A DNA stretch of 64,000 nt from PHAA01 sp964494735 (GTDB taxonomy: Bacteria; Bacillota; Syntrophomonadia; Syntrophomonadales; Syntrophomonadaceae), in the NCBI GenBank assembly GCA_964494735.1, contig CAZBSD010000006.1, positions 20,577 through 84,576 of the forward strand, given 5' to 3'. A model generated the notes under the pieces. It had not been told where the DNA came from, did not search any database, and saw only the letters and a program-made list of their open reading frames with translations. Position 1 is the first letter of the stretch; every line of letters begins with the position of its first letter. The translations under genes were made by a program, and so were the position numbers. This document shows positions 51,516 to 61,274 of this stretch, one piece after another.

Positions 51516-52140
51516 ATTTAACCGCTATCCCCTTCAGATCATTGGCCACATCTTCACAAAGGTCCAAGGTGGTCTCGAGATGTTCGTAGATCTCCTTCCA
51601 CTTCAGCATGTAGACGGCATCGTCGGTCTGCTCGAACAGACGGGCGATTCCAGCCCGGTAAAGATTGTCGGCTTCATGTTCGTGGCTCCTGATTTTCTCA
51701 CAGGAATCGAGGATGGCCTGATGATTGACCTTTACATCCCGCAGCATCAGGACCGCTCTTTGGATCTCACCGGAGGCTTCTTCCAAAACATTTACCAGGG
51801 CAGGGATGAATCTCTCCTTGGGCTGCTCACACTTGTAGATAACCATCTTCTCCATAGTCCCTTGAATGTGGTCCAGAACCTGGTTCAAGGAGTGGGACAA
51901 TCCTAAAATATCCTCCCGGTCAAACGGGGTAATGAATGAATGATTGATCTGGTCCATCACCTCGGCAAATATCTGGTCGCCGCGATGTTCTACCTTGTTG
52001 ATCCTCTCCAGGTTAGCGTTTTTATCACTGCGATCCACAAAATAGCCTTTCAATATCTGGGTAGCTTCACATATAGCTTCGGCCGCTTCCTCGAAGTAAC
52101 CGAAGAATCGCTTTTCCTGAGGCTTTAGCTTAAAAGCCAA
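51508..52140 (-). CDS. DUF47 (PhoU-like) Pit accessory protein
   Basis: A 210-residue helical protein of the DUF47/PhoU-like family, with EHRGDQIFAEVMDQINHSFITPFDREDI and EHEADNLYR acidic motifs that bind metal. DUF47 proteins are regularly paired with Pit transporters and are thought to regulate them. TTG 52140 follows GGGGGGAAT. The 3' end overlaps pit, which suggests coupled synthesis. Confidence 0.93.
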   Translation of the reverse strand: MAFKLKPQEKRFFGYFEEAAEAICEATQILKGYFVDRSDKNANLERINKVEHRGDQIFAEVMDQINHSFITPFDREDILGLSHSLNQVLDHIQGTMEKMVIYKCEQPKERFIPALVNVLEEASGEIQRAVLMLRDVKVNHQAILDSCEKIRSHEHEADNLYRAGIARLFEQTDDAVYMLKWKEIYEHLETTLDLCEDVANDLKGIAVKYV

Positions 52141-52176
52141 GCTGATATTCCCCCCATCATAATTCGTTACAAGATT

Positions 52177-52206
52177 ATTATAACAGTTACTTGGTTAGGA
52201 AGTTAA
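52177..52206 (-). promoter_or_regulatory. Probable promoter of the DUF47-pit operon
   Basis: Minus-strand TTAACT (52201-52206), 18-base spacer, TATAAT (52177-52182) preceded by TG (extended -10). The -35 box lies within the end of folC. Confidence 0.6.
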
Positions 52207-53427
52207 TAATGGCAAATAATTGATGAAAATCCGGCGGGCCTGGTCAATAACGTAGAAGGAACCGGTTATGACGATGTACTCGTCCTCTCGGACCAAAGCC
52301 AGGCTTCGCTGCACGGCTTGTTCTATGCCTTCTTCTGCCGCCACCTCGATCTCCGGGTAATCCCGGTGCCAGACTCGTTCTACCTCCTGCCAAGCCTGAC
52401 TGCGTGTTCCCTGCGGACGGGTCACGATGACCGCCCTGGTATTTTGGGCCAAGGGCTTGATCACCCCGGCGCGTTCCTTGTCATCCAGCAGGCCCAAGAC
52501 CAACACCTTGGAACGTCCCGGCAGCAAAACATCCAGTGATTCTGCCAATGCCCGGGCCCCCTGGGGGTTGTGGGCAGCGTCGACAATTACCAGCGGGGAG
52601 CGGTGGACTACCTCCAGACGGCCGGGTATTCGTAATCGGGCCAGAGCTGTTCTTAGGTGGGAAGCCCCAATCACCATACCTTGATCTCTCAGTATCTGCA
52701 CCGCCCGGAGGGCTACCGCCAGGTTTCGCCGTTGATATGTACCGGGCAGCGAAAAGTCCAGGCCTGGCAGCCAAAAGCCCCCTCCTGCCGCGTCTACCAC
52801 CTGTCCCTGCCAAGAGGCTGGTCCTGAGGGTATAATCGTGACATCGCTGCTATTGAAGAGAGGCGCTCGCAGCGTTTTCGCCTGAGCGCTGATGACCAGC
52901 AGCGCTTCCGGACTCATAAGGCCGGCTACCACCGGCACCCCATGTTTTATTATGCCCGCTTTGTTGGCGGCTATCTCCCTGATAGTATTACCCAGATAAG
53001 CGGTATGATCGAAGTCAACCCCGGTAATGACTGCCACCCTGGGTATCACTACGTTGGTGGAATCAAAAGTCCCACCCATGCCCACTTCCAAAATGACCAT
53101 CTCCACCTGGTGTTGGGCAAAATAACGGAAAGCAGCCGCAGTCAGCACCTCGAATTCGGTGGGATGCTCCTCCCCCCGCTCCAGCATGACCTGGATGGAT
53201 ACTTCGATCTCATCCAGGATGGCTTCAAGCTGGTCCGCACTGATTTCTATCCCGTCGATGGTGATCCTCTCCAGGTAAGAATGCAGATGAGGCGAGATAA
53301 ATCGCCCCACCCTGTACCCAGCCTGGGTAAGTATCTCTGCAATTATAAGTGAAGTCGAGCCTTTGCCGTTGGTGCCGGCGACATGCACATACTGCAGTCG
53401 TTTTTGGGGGTCGCCCATGATGGCCAA
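52195..53427 (-). CDS. folC: Folylpolyglutamate synthase/dihydrofolate synthase
   Basis: FolC adds glutamate to folates. The ATP loop VAGTNGKGSTSL, SPHLHSYLERI, and the Mur-ligase-like C-terminal domain are present. As listed, the frame starts at TTG 53427 (410 residues). However, the same frame upstream to at least 53484 encodes LHKLTRFGSRPGLERITSL, which matches the conserved N-terminus of FolC, yet no ATG, GTG or TTG lies there. Translation probably starts upstream at a non-standard codon (CTG 53484 or ATA 53496, the latter overlapping the valS stop as ATAG), or by coupling from valS. Confidence 0.9.
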   Translation of the reverse strand: MAIMGDPQKRLQYVHVAGTNGKGSTSLIIAEILTQAGYRVGRFISPHLHSYLERITIDGIEISADQLEAILDEIEVSIQVMLERGEEHPTEFEVLTAAAFRYFAQHQVEMVILEVGMGGTFDSTNVVIPRVAVITGVDFDHTAYLGNTIREIAANKAGIIKHGVPVVAGLMSPEALLVISAQAKTLRAPLFNSSDVTIIPSGPASWQGQVVDAAGGGFWLPGLDFSLPGTYQRRNLAVALRAVQILRDQGMVIGASHLRTALARLRIPGRLEVVHRSPLVIVDAAHNPQGARALAESLDVLLPGRSKVLVLGLLDDKERAGVIKPLAQNTRAVIVTRPQGTRSQAWQEVERVWHRDYPEIEVAAEEGIEQAVQRSLALVREDEYIVITGSFYVIDQARRIFINYLPLLTS

Positions 53428-53492
53428 CAGACTGGTAATCCTCTCCAGGCCCGGTCGGCTGCCGAATCTGGTTAGCTTATGCAGCCGCTCTT

Positions 53493-56147
53493 CTATTCGG
53501 CTTTGAGTATCCGCAGTCGTTGTACTAAACCTTCTCTCCGCTGCCCCGCCTCTTCGGCCCGGGCCCTTTCTTTGGCGATAACCTCAGGCGGCGCCTTGGC
53601 CAGGAAACTCTGGTTACCAAGCTTGGCTTCGGTTTTAGCTATTTCCTGGGCGATATTGTTCAATTCTTTTTCCAGCCGGCCTACCTCTTTTTGGATGTCG
53701 ATTATGCCTTCCAGTGGCACATAGATTTCTGCGAAGGACAGTAATGCCGACACTGCCTGGCGCGGGGCTTCCTCCATCTTCTCGACTACGGTCAAATCGG
53801 CCACCCGGGCCAGGTCCCTGACGTACTCTCCATGGGCTTTGAATAAATCAGCCACCCCGGCGTCTGGTGCAGCCATGATGACTCTGATGGCGGTTGCATG
53901 GCTCAAGTTGAATTCGGCCCGTATATTGCGGATGGCACGAATAGCTGTCATGACCAACTGCATGTGCTCCATCGCCTCTCCATCCATACGGCCTGGATCA
54001 GCCTGCGGCCATGACTCCAACATTATGGTCGGACCGTGACCGGGCAGGTAGTGGTATATTTCCTCGGTTATGAAGGGCATAAATGGATGCAGCATCTTCA
54101 TTATTTCCAGCAGCACGCTGTGCAGCACCGTCTGCACCACTACCCGATCCCTTGGCTGGCTGGGATTGAACAGCCGCGGTTTGGCCAGTTCAATGTACCA
54201 ATCACAGAATTCATCCCAGATGAAATCATACATCCGGCGGGCGGCCTCGCCCAATTCAAAAGCTTCCAGCAAGCCGCTGATCTCATCTATCTTCTGCTGT
54301 AACCGGCTGTAGATCCAGCGATCGGCCAGGCTCAGCTCGTGACTGGCCAGCTCGGATCGAGTATAATCCTCCAGGTTCATGAGGACGAAACGAGTCGCAT
54401 TCCAGATCTTGTTGGCAAAATTGCGGGTATTCTCTACCTTGTCCCACTGAAAGCGGACATCATTGCCCGGGGTCACTCCTGTTATCATGGAGAAACGCAG
54501 CGTGTCAGCTCCGTATTTCTCTATCACATCCAGGGGGTCCACCCCATTGCCCAGCGACTTGCTCATTTTACGGCCTTGGGCATCCAGGATCAAACCGTGG
54601 ATATTCACCTCCCGGAAAGGCACCTGCCCGGTATGTTCGATACCGGAGAATATCATTCGCGCCACCCAGAAAAAGATGATGTCGCGGCCGGTCACCAGGA
54701 CACTGGTAGGATAAAAGTGGCGCATGTCGTCGCTGTCATCCGGCCATCCCAGGGTCGAAAACGGCCACAGGGCACTGGAAAACCAGGTGTCCAGCACGTC
54801 CTCGTCCTGCAGCAGGGTGCTCGATGTACAGCTGGGACAGGACACCGGATCTTCGCGGCTGCAAATAATCTCCCCACACTCCTGGCAATACCACACCGGG
54901 ATACGATGCCCCCACCACAGCTGGCGGGAGATGCACCAATCACGGATATTCTCCATCCAATTAGTGTATACCCGGGTAAATCTCTCGGGGACGAATTTAA
55001 TCTCCCCGTTGGCTACTTTCTCGATAGCCGGTTCGGCCAGGGGCTTCATCTTTACGAACCACTGCAGCGAAACCATGGGTTCCACAATGGTGTCGCAGCG
55101 TTGGCAATGGCCTAGGGCATGCTGGTGATCCTCGATCTTGAGCAGGTATCCGCCTGCCTCCAGATCCTTAACCAGCTGCCGGCGGCACTCATAGCGATCG
55201 AGTCCGGAGAATGCCCCGGCGTTCTCATTCATGCGGGCATCGGGGGTCATCACATTGACAACTTCCAGATCATGACGTAAGCCCATCTCGAAGTCGTTGG
55301 GGTCATGGGCAGGGGTAACCTTGACCGCCCCGGTGCCAAATTCGCGGTCCACATAATGGTCGGCAAAGATGGGAATGACCCGACCCACGAGCGGCAATAC
55401 AACATTCTTGCCTATCAGCTGCTGGTATCGTTCGTCATCAGGATGGACTGCCACCCCGGTGTCACCCAGCATTGTCTCCGGTCTGGTAGTGGCCACCACC
55501 ACGAATTGGCTTGAGTCCTGAACTGGATATTTAAGGTGCCAGAGATGGCCGTCACTATCCGCATGTTCAACTTCGATATCAGAAATGGCGGTGTGGCAGC
55601 GCGGACACCAGTTAATGATGTAATTACCACGATAGATGAGCCCCTTCTCGTACAGACGGACGAACACCTCCCGCACCGCCCGCGAACATCCTTCATCCAT
55701 AGTGAAACGTTCCCGGCTCCAATCGCAGGAAGAACCAAGCAGGCTGAGCTGCTGGGTGATACGGTCGCCGTACAACCGTTTCCACTCCCAGACCCGTTCC
55801 AGAAATTTCTCCCGGCCCAGGTCGTTTTTGCTGAGCCCTTCCGCCGCCAGGCTCTCTTCCACCCTGGCTTGGGTAGCGATACCGGCGTGGTCGGTGCCGG
55901 GCAGCCATAAGGTGTTGTAACCCTGCATCCGTCTCCAGCGGGTCAATATATCCTGCAAGGTGTTGTCCAGGGCATGGCCCAAATGCAGCTGCCCGGTCAC
56001 ATTGGGGGGCGGCATCACTATCGAAAAATGGGGCTGGCTGAGATCCCCGCTGGGCGCGAAGAAATTTTGCTGTTTCCAGTAATCGTACCATTTGCCTTCT
56101 ACTTGAGCGGGATCGTAAACGCTCGCCAGATTACCGCCGATAGCCAT
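53493..56147 (-). CDS. valS: Valyl-tRNA synthetase
   Basis: An 884-residue class I synthetase. PPPNVTGQLHLGHAL contains the HIGH-type motif (55-58) and GRKMSKSLGN the KMSKS motif near residue 527. An editing domain (ATTRPETMLGDTGVAVHPDD) and a C-terminal coiled-coil arm (DIQKEVGRLEKELNNIAQEIAKTEAKL) are complete. AGGAGG precedes ATG 56147. No T-box is present in the 31 bases between purC and valS. It is translated ahead of folC, the usual pair. Confidence 0.98.
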   Translation of the reverse strand: MAIGGNLASVYDPAQVEGKWYDYWKQQNFFAPSGDLSQPHFSIVMPPPNVTGQLHLGHALDNTLQDILTRWRRMQGYNTLWLPGTDHAGIATQARVEESLAAEGLSKNDLGREKFLERVWEWKRLYGDRITQQLSLLGSSCDWSRERFTMDEGCSRAVREVFVRLYEKGLIYRGNYIINWCPRCHTAISDIEVEHADSDGHLWHLKYPVQDSSQFVVVATTRPETMLGDTGVAVHPDDERYQQLIGKNVVLPLVGRVIPIFADHYVDREFGTGAVKVTPAHDPNDFEMGLRHDLEVVNVMTPDARMNENAGAFSGLDRYECRRQLVKDLEAGGYLLKIEDHQHALGHCQRCDTIVEPMVSLQWFVKMKPLAEPAIEKVANGEIKFVPERFTRVYTNWMENIRDWCISRQLWWGHRIPVWYCQECGEIICSREDPVSCPSCTSSTLLQDEDVLDTWFSSALWPFSTLGWPDDSDDMRHFYPTSVLVTGRDIIFFWVARMIFSGIEHTGQVPFREVNIHGLILDAQGRKMSKSLGNGVDPLDVIEKYGADTLRFSMITGVTPGNDVRFQWDKVENTRNFANKIWNATRFVLMNLEDYTRSELASHELSLADRWIYSRLQQKIDEISGLLEAFELGEAARRMYDFIWDEFCDWYIELAKPRLFNPSQPRDRVVVQTVLHSVLLEIMKMLHPFMPFITEEIYHYLPGHGPTIMLESWPQADPGRMDGEAMEHMQLVMTAIRAIRNIRAEFNLSHATAIRVIMAAPDAGVADLFKAHGEYVRDLARVADLTVVEKMEEAPRQAVSALLSFAEIYVPLEGIIDIQKEVGRLEKELNNIAQEIAKTEAKLGNQSFLAKAPPEVIAKERARAEEAGQRREGLVQRLRILKAE

Positions 56148-56178
56148 AAATGAATCCTCCTAAATCAAACCTAATATC

Positions 56179-56856
56179 CTAACTGGTCACCAGCACCGCC
56201 AGTTCCAGGGGGTCAACCTGTATACCGTCCTTGAAAACTCTCATATTTCCTCCGGAGATGTCATCGATTACCATCACCTGGCCATCCACCCGGCCATATT
56301 CAAGTTTTATGTCATAAAGGTCCATCCCTTTGGTGGCCAGGTCCTCCTTGATGATGCGGGCTACTTTGCGGGTCATGTCGCCGATCATACCAAACTCGGC
56401 ATGCGTCAATAGCCCCAGTTGAACCAGGGACTCCTCGTTTATGGGCGGATCCCCCCGCTCATCATCCTTCAAGGTTACCTCCACCAGCTCGTCCAGGACT
56501 TGTTCCTTTTGGGCGTAGCGGCCATAACGTTTCAAGAAACTCCCGTAAACCTTGAAGCGGCAGATTATCTCCAGCCCATCCCCGAAGGTGACCGCTGGTC
56601 TGACCGTCATGGTGTTGGCGCTCAGGTCAGAATCTATATAATGAGTGGGGATCCCTTTCTGGGCCAGCAGTTCGAAATAGTAGCGGGACATGCGCAGAGA
56701 CGCGTTGCCCATACCCTCAAGGGTACCCATCAGGCTGTTGGCACCAGGGTCGATCTGCCCATTTTCCCCGGTAACATCATCTTTCATTTTGAGCAGGTAT
56801 TTGCCGTCATCGAGTTTGAATACACTCTTGGTCTTGCCTTCATATACATGCTGCAT
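56179..56856 (-). CDS. purC: SAICAR synthetase
   Basis: PurC (225 residues) joins CAIR and aspartate in purine synthesis. It starts MQHVYEGKTKSVFKLDDGKYLLKMKDDVTGENG and has DLYDIKLEYGRVDG and VIDDISGGNMR motifs. It is alone, without other pur genes, and shares the 5' region of valS. GGGAGG precedes ATG 56856. The 216-base gap to the SEC-C gene could hold a promoter (TTGCAA, 18 bases, TAGAAT around 56940-56975), which is only weakly supported. Confidence 0.95.
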   Translation of the reverse strand: MQHVYEGKTKSVFKLDDGKYLLKMKDDVTGENGQIDPGANSLMGTLEGMGNASLRMSRYYFELLAQKGIPTHYIDSDLSANTMTVRPAVTFGDGLEIICRFKVYGSFLKRYGRYAQKEQVLDELVEVTLKDDERGDPPINEESLVQLGLLTHAEFGMIGDMTRKVARIIKEDLATKGMDLYDIKLEYGRVDGQVMVIDDISGGNMRVFKDGIQVDPLELAVLVTS

Positions 56857-57072
56857 CGAGTTGCCTCCCTTAATCTAATTGTCCCACCTTAAAACCGGCT
56901 CTAAACCCGATTTGTAAAGGCCGGCCGGTTTATATAAAGATTCTACTTAAAACGCGGAACCGTTTGCAAGTCAATGTTGCTGTTTCTTGTTTCGCTGCAG
57001 GCCCTGTGCTAAGCTAAATAACGAATCGAAACCAGTCGCTGCGGCGGCGCCTACAGGAAAGGAGGCCTGCCC

Positions 57073-58317
57073 ATGAGCAAGGCCAAGATCGGAAGAAACG
57101 ACCCCTGTCCCTGTGGCAGCGGTAAAAAATATAAAAACTGCTGCCTGGTTATCGAAGGGATAGCCCAAGTCAGCGCCAAACCTTTCGACCGTTACAATAC
57201 CCTCATGGCTTCACTGAAGATGAAACTGGACCAGAATTACCAGACTCAGATCAAGAAGATCAGGAAACCCATGCAGGACAGGTTCCTGCGCCTGAGCTGC
57301 GACCATACCCTGCCCCGCGAGCAGGAATCGGTTTTCTCCGACTGGCTCTGGTTTGATATGGTCGACAGTGAGGGTATGACCTTCGGCCGCGAATATCTAC
57401 AAGAACACGGCGATTATATGGAAGAATCGCTGCGTGATTGCCTGGAGGCTCTGAACCGCTCCCATTTGTCCGTGTTCGCAATCGAATCAGCGGCGGGAGA
57501 AACCCTGCGTCTGCAGGATCGTCTGACCGGGGCCATCCAAGCGGTGATACTGAAAGAGCCGCTGGATTTGGATCTGGACAAATCTCCCCCCCTGCTGCTG
57601 GGGCGATTGGCCGCAATGCCGGGGGGCACTGTATTCTCAGGGATGGTGTTGATGCTGCTCGACGATAAAGGGCAGGGAGAATTCATCAGCCGCCATATGG
57701 ATTACTGGCAGCGGCTCCACCCCCAGGATTCCATCGACACTCTGCTCAAAAGCCACGGGGAAGTGACCTTCGGCCTGTTTGACCATGCCAGTCATAAAAC
57801 CACCCTGGCCTTGAACGACATCCGTTACCTTCCCGCCGGGGCTGACGCGGCCGAACTGATCAGCACGATCGCCAGCGGGGTCGGCTTTATCCCGGTCCAC
57901 CGCACCGCCGGCACCTGCTGGTACGATTTAAAGGATAGCCGGGGACCATCCCGGGTGGGCATAAATGACGACGGCTATTTAGTTTTTTATGCGGATGTGG
58001 TCGATGACCTCCAGACTGCCGACCATCTGCTGAAGTTCGAGGACCTGGGCTGGATAACAGCCAACAGCCTGCTGCAGTTTTCTCCGCCTGCGGAGGAGCA
58101 TAACGACATTTGGTATCAGGTTATCAAGGAGCGGGAAGCGGAGCGGTGGCTTCACACTGCCCATAGTGAATTGGAAAACAAAACCCCCGCCCAACTGTTG
58201 GCTGAGGGCGGAGGAAAAGAAAAGCTGTTGCAGATGCTGGACAAGTTTGCCCAGCAAGCCGGTCAAAACCAGTATGCTCTGGATCTGATCGATTACATGC
58301 GGGCTCGGATCGTTTAG
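57073..58317 (+). CDS. SEC-C motif protein of unknown function
   Basis: A 414-residue protein with an N-terminal SEC-C zinc motif, GRNDPCPCGSGKKYKNCC (C12, C14, C23, C24), as in the tail of SecA. The remaining 390 residues are soluble, with a leucine-rich middle and no motif I recognise. Proteins with a SEC-C head and a long unknown body exist in many bacteria with no function shown. AAAGGAGG precedes ATG 57073. It is on the opposite strand from all neighbours and converges on ysxC with a 4-base overlap. Confidence 0.8.
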   Translation: MSKAKIGRNDPCPCGSGKKYKNCCLVIEGIAQVSAKPFDRYNTLMASLKMKLDQNYQTQIKKIRKPMQDRFLRLSCDHTLPREQESVFSDWLWFDMVDSEGMTFGREYLQEHGDYMEESLRDCLEALNRSHLSVFAIESAAGETLRLQDRLTGAIQAVILKEPLDLDLDKSPPLLLGRLAAMPGGTVFSGMVLMLLDDKGQGEFISRHMDYWQRLHPQDSIDTLLKSHGEVTFGLFDHASHKTTLALNDIRYLPAGADAAELISTIASGVGFIPVHRTAGTCWYDLKDSRGPSRVGINDDGYLVFYADVVDDLQTADHLLKFEDLGWITANSLLQFSPPAEEHNDIWYQVIKEREAERWLHTAHSELENKTPAQLLAEGGGKEKLLQMLDKFAQQAGQNQYALDLIDYMRARIV

Positions 58318-58925
58318 GTGATGTCATCATGATCGTCATTGGGATAGAGGGCGGCAGCGATCTCTTCCAAAAGTTCTTGCTGGCCGGCCCCGCTTTCAGA
58401 TGAGAAATAGAGCGGCAGTTGTTCCAAATCCATCGATTTTCTGACCACCGCCAGATTTTTGGCACGGGCCCCCCTGGATATCTTGTCGGCCTTGGTAGCC
58501 ACAATAAGGAGGGGAATTCCCATCGCCTGCAGCCAGTTTTTCATCAGGACATCCTGTTCGCTCGGTGCATGGCGGATATCCACCAGCTGGATCACCCCCC
58601 GCAGCTGGGGGCGTTTCTGCAGATACGACTCGATCATGCGGCCCCAGCGGTCCTTCTCCGATCGGGCTACCTTGGCAAATCCATAGCCGGGCAGATCCAC
58701 CAGATAGAATGACTCATTGATCAGATAATAATTGATTGTGCGGGTCTTACCCGGAGTGGAACTGGACTTGGCCAGATTGCGGCGGTTGCTGAGGCGATTG
58801 ATGAGGGACGATTTGCCCACATTGGATCGTCCTACCAGAGCTATCTCGGGCAGGTCGTCAGCCGGCAGCTGTTCAGGTTTGACGTAGCTGCCAACGTATT
58901 TGGCTTGTTTTATACGAAAGTCCAC
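58314..58925 (-). CDS. ysxC: Ribosome biogenesis GTP-binding protein YsxC/EngB
   Basis: A 203-residue GTPase for late 50S assembly. G1 GRSNVGKSS (32-40), G3 DLPGYGFA, G4 ATKADK are intact. The GTG at 58925 has a poor ribosome binding site and lies 3 bases after the lon stop, so translation is probably coupled to lon, as in B. subtilis (lonA-ysxC). Confidence 0.96.
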   Translation of the reverse strand: MDFRIKQAKYVGSYVKPEQLPADDLPEIALVGRSNVGKSSLINRLSNRRNLAKSSSTPGKTRTINYYLINESFYLVDLPGYGFAKVARSEKDRWGRMIESYLQKRPQLRGVIQLVDIRHAPSEQDVLMKNWLQAMGIPLLIVATKADKISRGARAKNLAVVRKSMDLEQLPLYFSSESGAGQQELLEEIAAALYPNDDHDDIT

Positions 58926-58928
58926 GTT

Positions 58929-61259
58929 TTAGGTTTCTTCCACGGCCAGAGCCGCCTTCAGCACTTCATCCATATGGCTGACCAGGACGAAATGCATCTT
59001 CCTCTTAACATTGACCGGGATCTCATCCAGGTCCTTTTTGTTTTCCGCCGGTACGATAACCGTATCGATGCCGGCCCGGTGAGCAGCCAGAGTCTTCTCT
59101 TTAAGCCCCCCGATTGGAAGGACATTGCCCCGCAGGGTGATCTCACCGGTCATGGCGACATCGTTGCGGACCGGACGGCCGGACATGGCTGAGGCTACCG
59201 AGGTGGCCATGGTTATCCCGGCGGAAGGACCGTCCTTGGGGATAGCCCCTTCCGGAACATGAATGTGGATATCATAGTCATCCAGGGTTTCCTGGCTTAT
59301 ACCCAGTTCTTCGGCCTTGGAACGGACATAGGTCAAACCCGCCTGGGCTGACTCCTTCATTACATCGCCCAGCTTACCCGTCAGGGTCAGCCGGCCCTTC
59401 CCGCGGATCAAGGCCACTTCTATGGAAAGTATGTCCCCTCCGGTATCGGTCCAGGCCAAGCCGGTAGTAACCCCCACCTGGCTCTTCTGTTCGGCGGTTC
59501 CGAAACGGAACTTGGGAGTGCCCAGGTATTTTCCCACGCTGTTGACAGTGATGTTGACCACCAGGTTACGGTCTTTTACCACCTGGCGGGCAACTTTGCG
59601 GCATATCGAAGCCACCTGCCTCTCCAGGCTTCTTACCCCGGCTTCCCTGGTATACTCCCGGATCATCTTGCGCAAAGCCGCCTCGGAGAAGGTTATGTTT
59701 TTGGCCTTGAGCCCGTGCTCCTTGATCTGCTTGGGCACCAGGTAACCCAGGGCGATATTCAGCTTGTCTTCTTCGGTGTAACCGGATATCTCGATGACTT
59801 CCATCCTGTCCAGCAAAGGACGGGGTATATTATAGAAGGAATTGGCGGTAGTAATGAACAGCACCTTGGATAGATCGAAAGGGATCTCCAGGTAATGGTC
59901 ACTGAAAGTGCTGTTTTGTTCCGGATCCAAAACCTCCAATAGGGCCGAGGCGGGATCACCACGGAAATCGGTGGTCATCTTATCTATCTCGTCCAGCAGA
60001 AAAACCGGGTTGCGGGAACCGGCCTGCTTGATGCTGTTCAATATCCGCCCCGGCATCGATCCCACATAGGTGCGGCGATGGCCTCTGATCTCGGCTTCGT
60101 CTCTTACCCCGCCCAGAGACATGCGTACGAACTTTCGTCCCAGAGACCGAGCCACCGACTTGCCTAGCGACGTTTTACCTACCCCGGGAGGGCCCACCAG
60201 GCAGAGAATCGGTCCTTTCATCTTTTTGGCCAGCTTGCGAATGGCCAGGTATTCCAGAATTCTCTCCTTGGGCTTGTCAAGGCCGTAATGGTCTTCATCC
60301 AATATCTTTTCAGCCAGATCCAGATCGAGGCGGTCCCGGGTCTCTACTGACCAGGGCAGTGATAAAGCCCAGTCCAGGTAATTCCTTACCACCACTGCTT
60401 CCGCGGATGAGGATGGCATCTTCTCCAACCGCTCCAATTCTTTGTTTACCTTCTCCAAAGCCTCTTTAGGCAGGGCCGCCTTTTCTATGCGCTCCTTCAA
60501 GTCCTCGATTTCAGCGCTTCTCTCGTCTTTCTCGCCCAATTCCTTTTGGATGGCCTTCATCTGTTCCCGCAGGTAATACTCCTTCTGGGTCTTCTCCATC
60601 TGTTTGCGCACCCGGATGTTGATCTTGCGCTCCAACTCCAGGACCTCCATCTCTTTGGCCAGGATCTCGCAAACATAATTCAGCCGCTTGCCGACTTCCA
60701 TCTGCTCCAGCACCGCCTGCTTCTCAGGTATACGGAGATTCAGATGGGAGGCGATGACATCCGCCAAACGCCCCGGTTCCTCTATGGCCACTACCGATAC
60801 CACCGTCTCCGGCGGGATCTTCTTGCTCATCCGCACATACTGTTCGAACTGGTAGACCACCGTCCGCATCAAAGCCTCGGTTTCGGCATCTTTGGCCACC
60901 AGTTCATTATGGAATTCCTCGATGCTGACCTTCATATATTCTTCATAGGGCAGAAAAGCCTTTATCCGGGCCCGGTGCAAACCCTCCACCAGTACCCGCA
61001 TGGTCCCCCCTGGCATCTTGAGAACCTGCCTGATCTCGGCCACCGTACCCACTTCGTAGATATCATCTTCGCTGGGCTCATCGGTCTGGGCTTCCTTCTG
61101 GGTGGCCAGGAAGATCTCTTTGGAGCCCAGCATGGATTCTTCGATGGCATTTATCGATTTCTTACGTCCTACGTCCAGATGGATGACGGTGTAAGGGAAC
61201 ACCAGCAACCCCCGCAGCGGTAGTATCGGTATCTCCCGGTAATTATCTTCAGTCTGCAT
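58929..61259 (-). CDS. lon: ATP-dependent protease Lon (LonA)
   Basis: A 776-residue protease with the N-terminal substrate domain (about 1-190), a coiled coil, an AAA+ module (GPPGVGKTSLGKSVARSLGRKF, LLDEIDKMTTDFRG) and a protease domain with the catalytic serine in KDGPSAGITMAT (about residue 677) and a downstream lysine. GGGGGTG precedes ATG 61259. The gap to lonB has three copies of TACTATC. Confidence 0.97.
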   Translation of the reverse strand: MQTEDNYREIPILPLRGLLVFPYTVIHLDVGRKKSINAIEESMLGSKEIFLATQKEAQTDEPSEDDIYEVGTVAEIRQVLKMPGGTMRVLVEGLHRARIKAFLPYEEYMKVSIEEFHNELVAKDAETEALMRTVVYQFEQYVRMSKKIPPETVVSVVAIEEPGRLADVIASHLNLRIPEKQAVLEQMEVGKRLNYVCEILAKEMEVLELERKINIRVRKQMEKTQKEYYLREQMKAIQKELGEKDERSAEIEDLKERIEKAALPKEALEKVNKELERLEKMPSSSAEAVVVRNYLDWALSLPWSVETRDRLDLDLAEKILDEDHYGLDKPKERILEYLAIRKLAKKMKGPILCLVGPPGVGKTSLGKSVARSLGRKFVRMSLGGVRDEAEIRGHRRTYVGSMPGRILNSIKQAGSRNPVFLLDEIDKMTTDFRGDPASALLEVLDPEQNSTFSDHYLEIPFDLSKVLFITTANSFYNIPRPLLDRMEVIEISGYTEEDKLNIALGYLVPKQIKEHGLKAKNITFSEAALRKMIREYTREAGVRSLERQVASICRKVARQVVKDRNLVVNITVNSVGKYLGTPKFRFGTAEQKSQVGVTTGLAWTDTGGDILSIEVALIRGKGRLTLTGKLGDVMKESAQAGLTYVRSKAEELGISQETLDDYDIHIHVPEGAIPKDGPSAGITMATSVASAMSGRPVRNDVAMTGEITLRGNVLPIGGLKEKTLAAHRAGIDTVIVPAENKKDLDEIPVNVKRKMHFVLVSHMDEVLKAALAVEET

Positions 61260-61274
61260 GCAAACACCCCCAAG

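Noticed and set aside
56148..56178. T-box upstream of valS
   Set aside because: Only 31 bases separate purC and valS and none of the T-box sequences are there or before purC.
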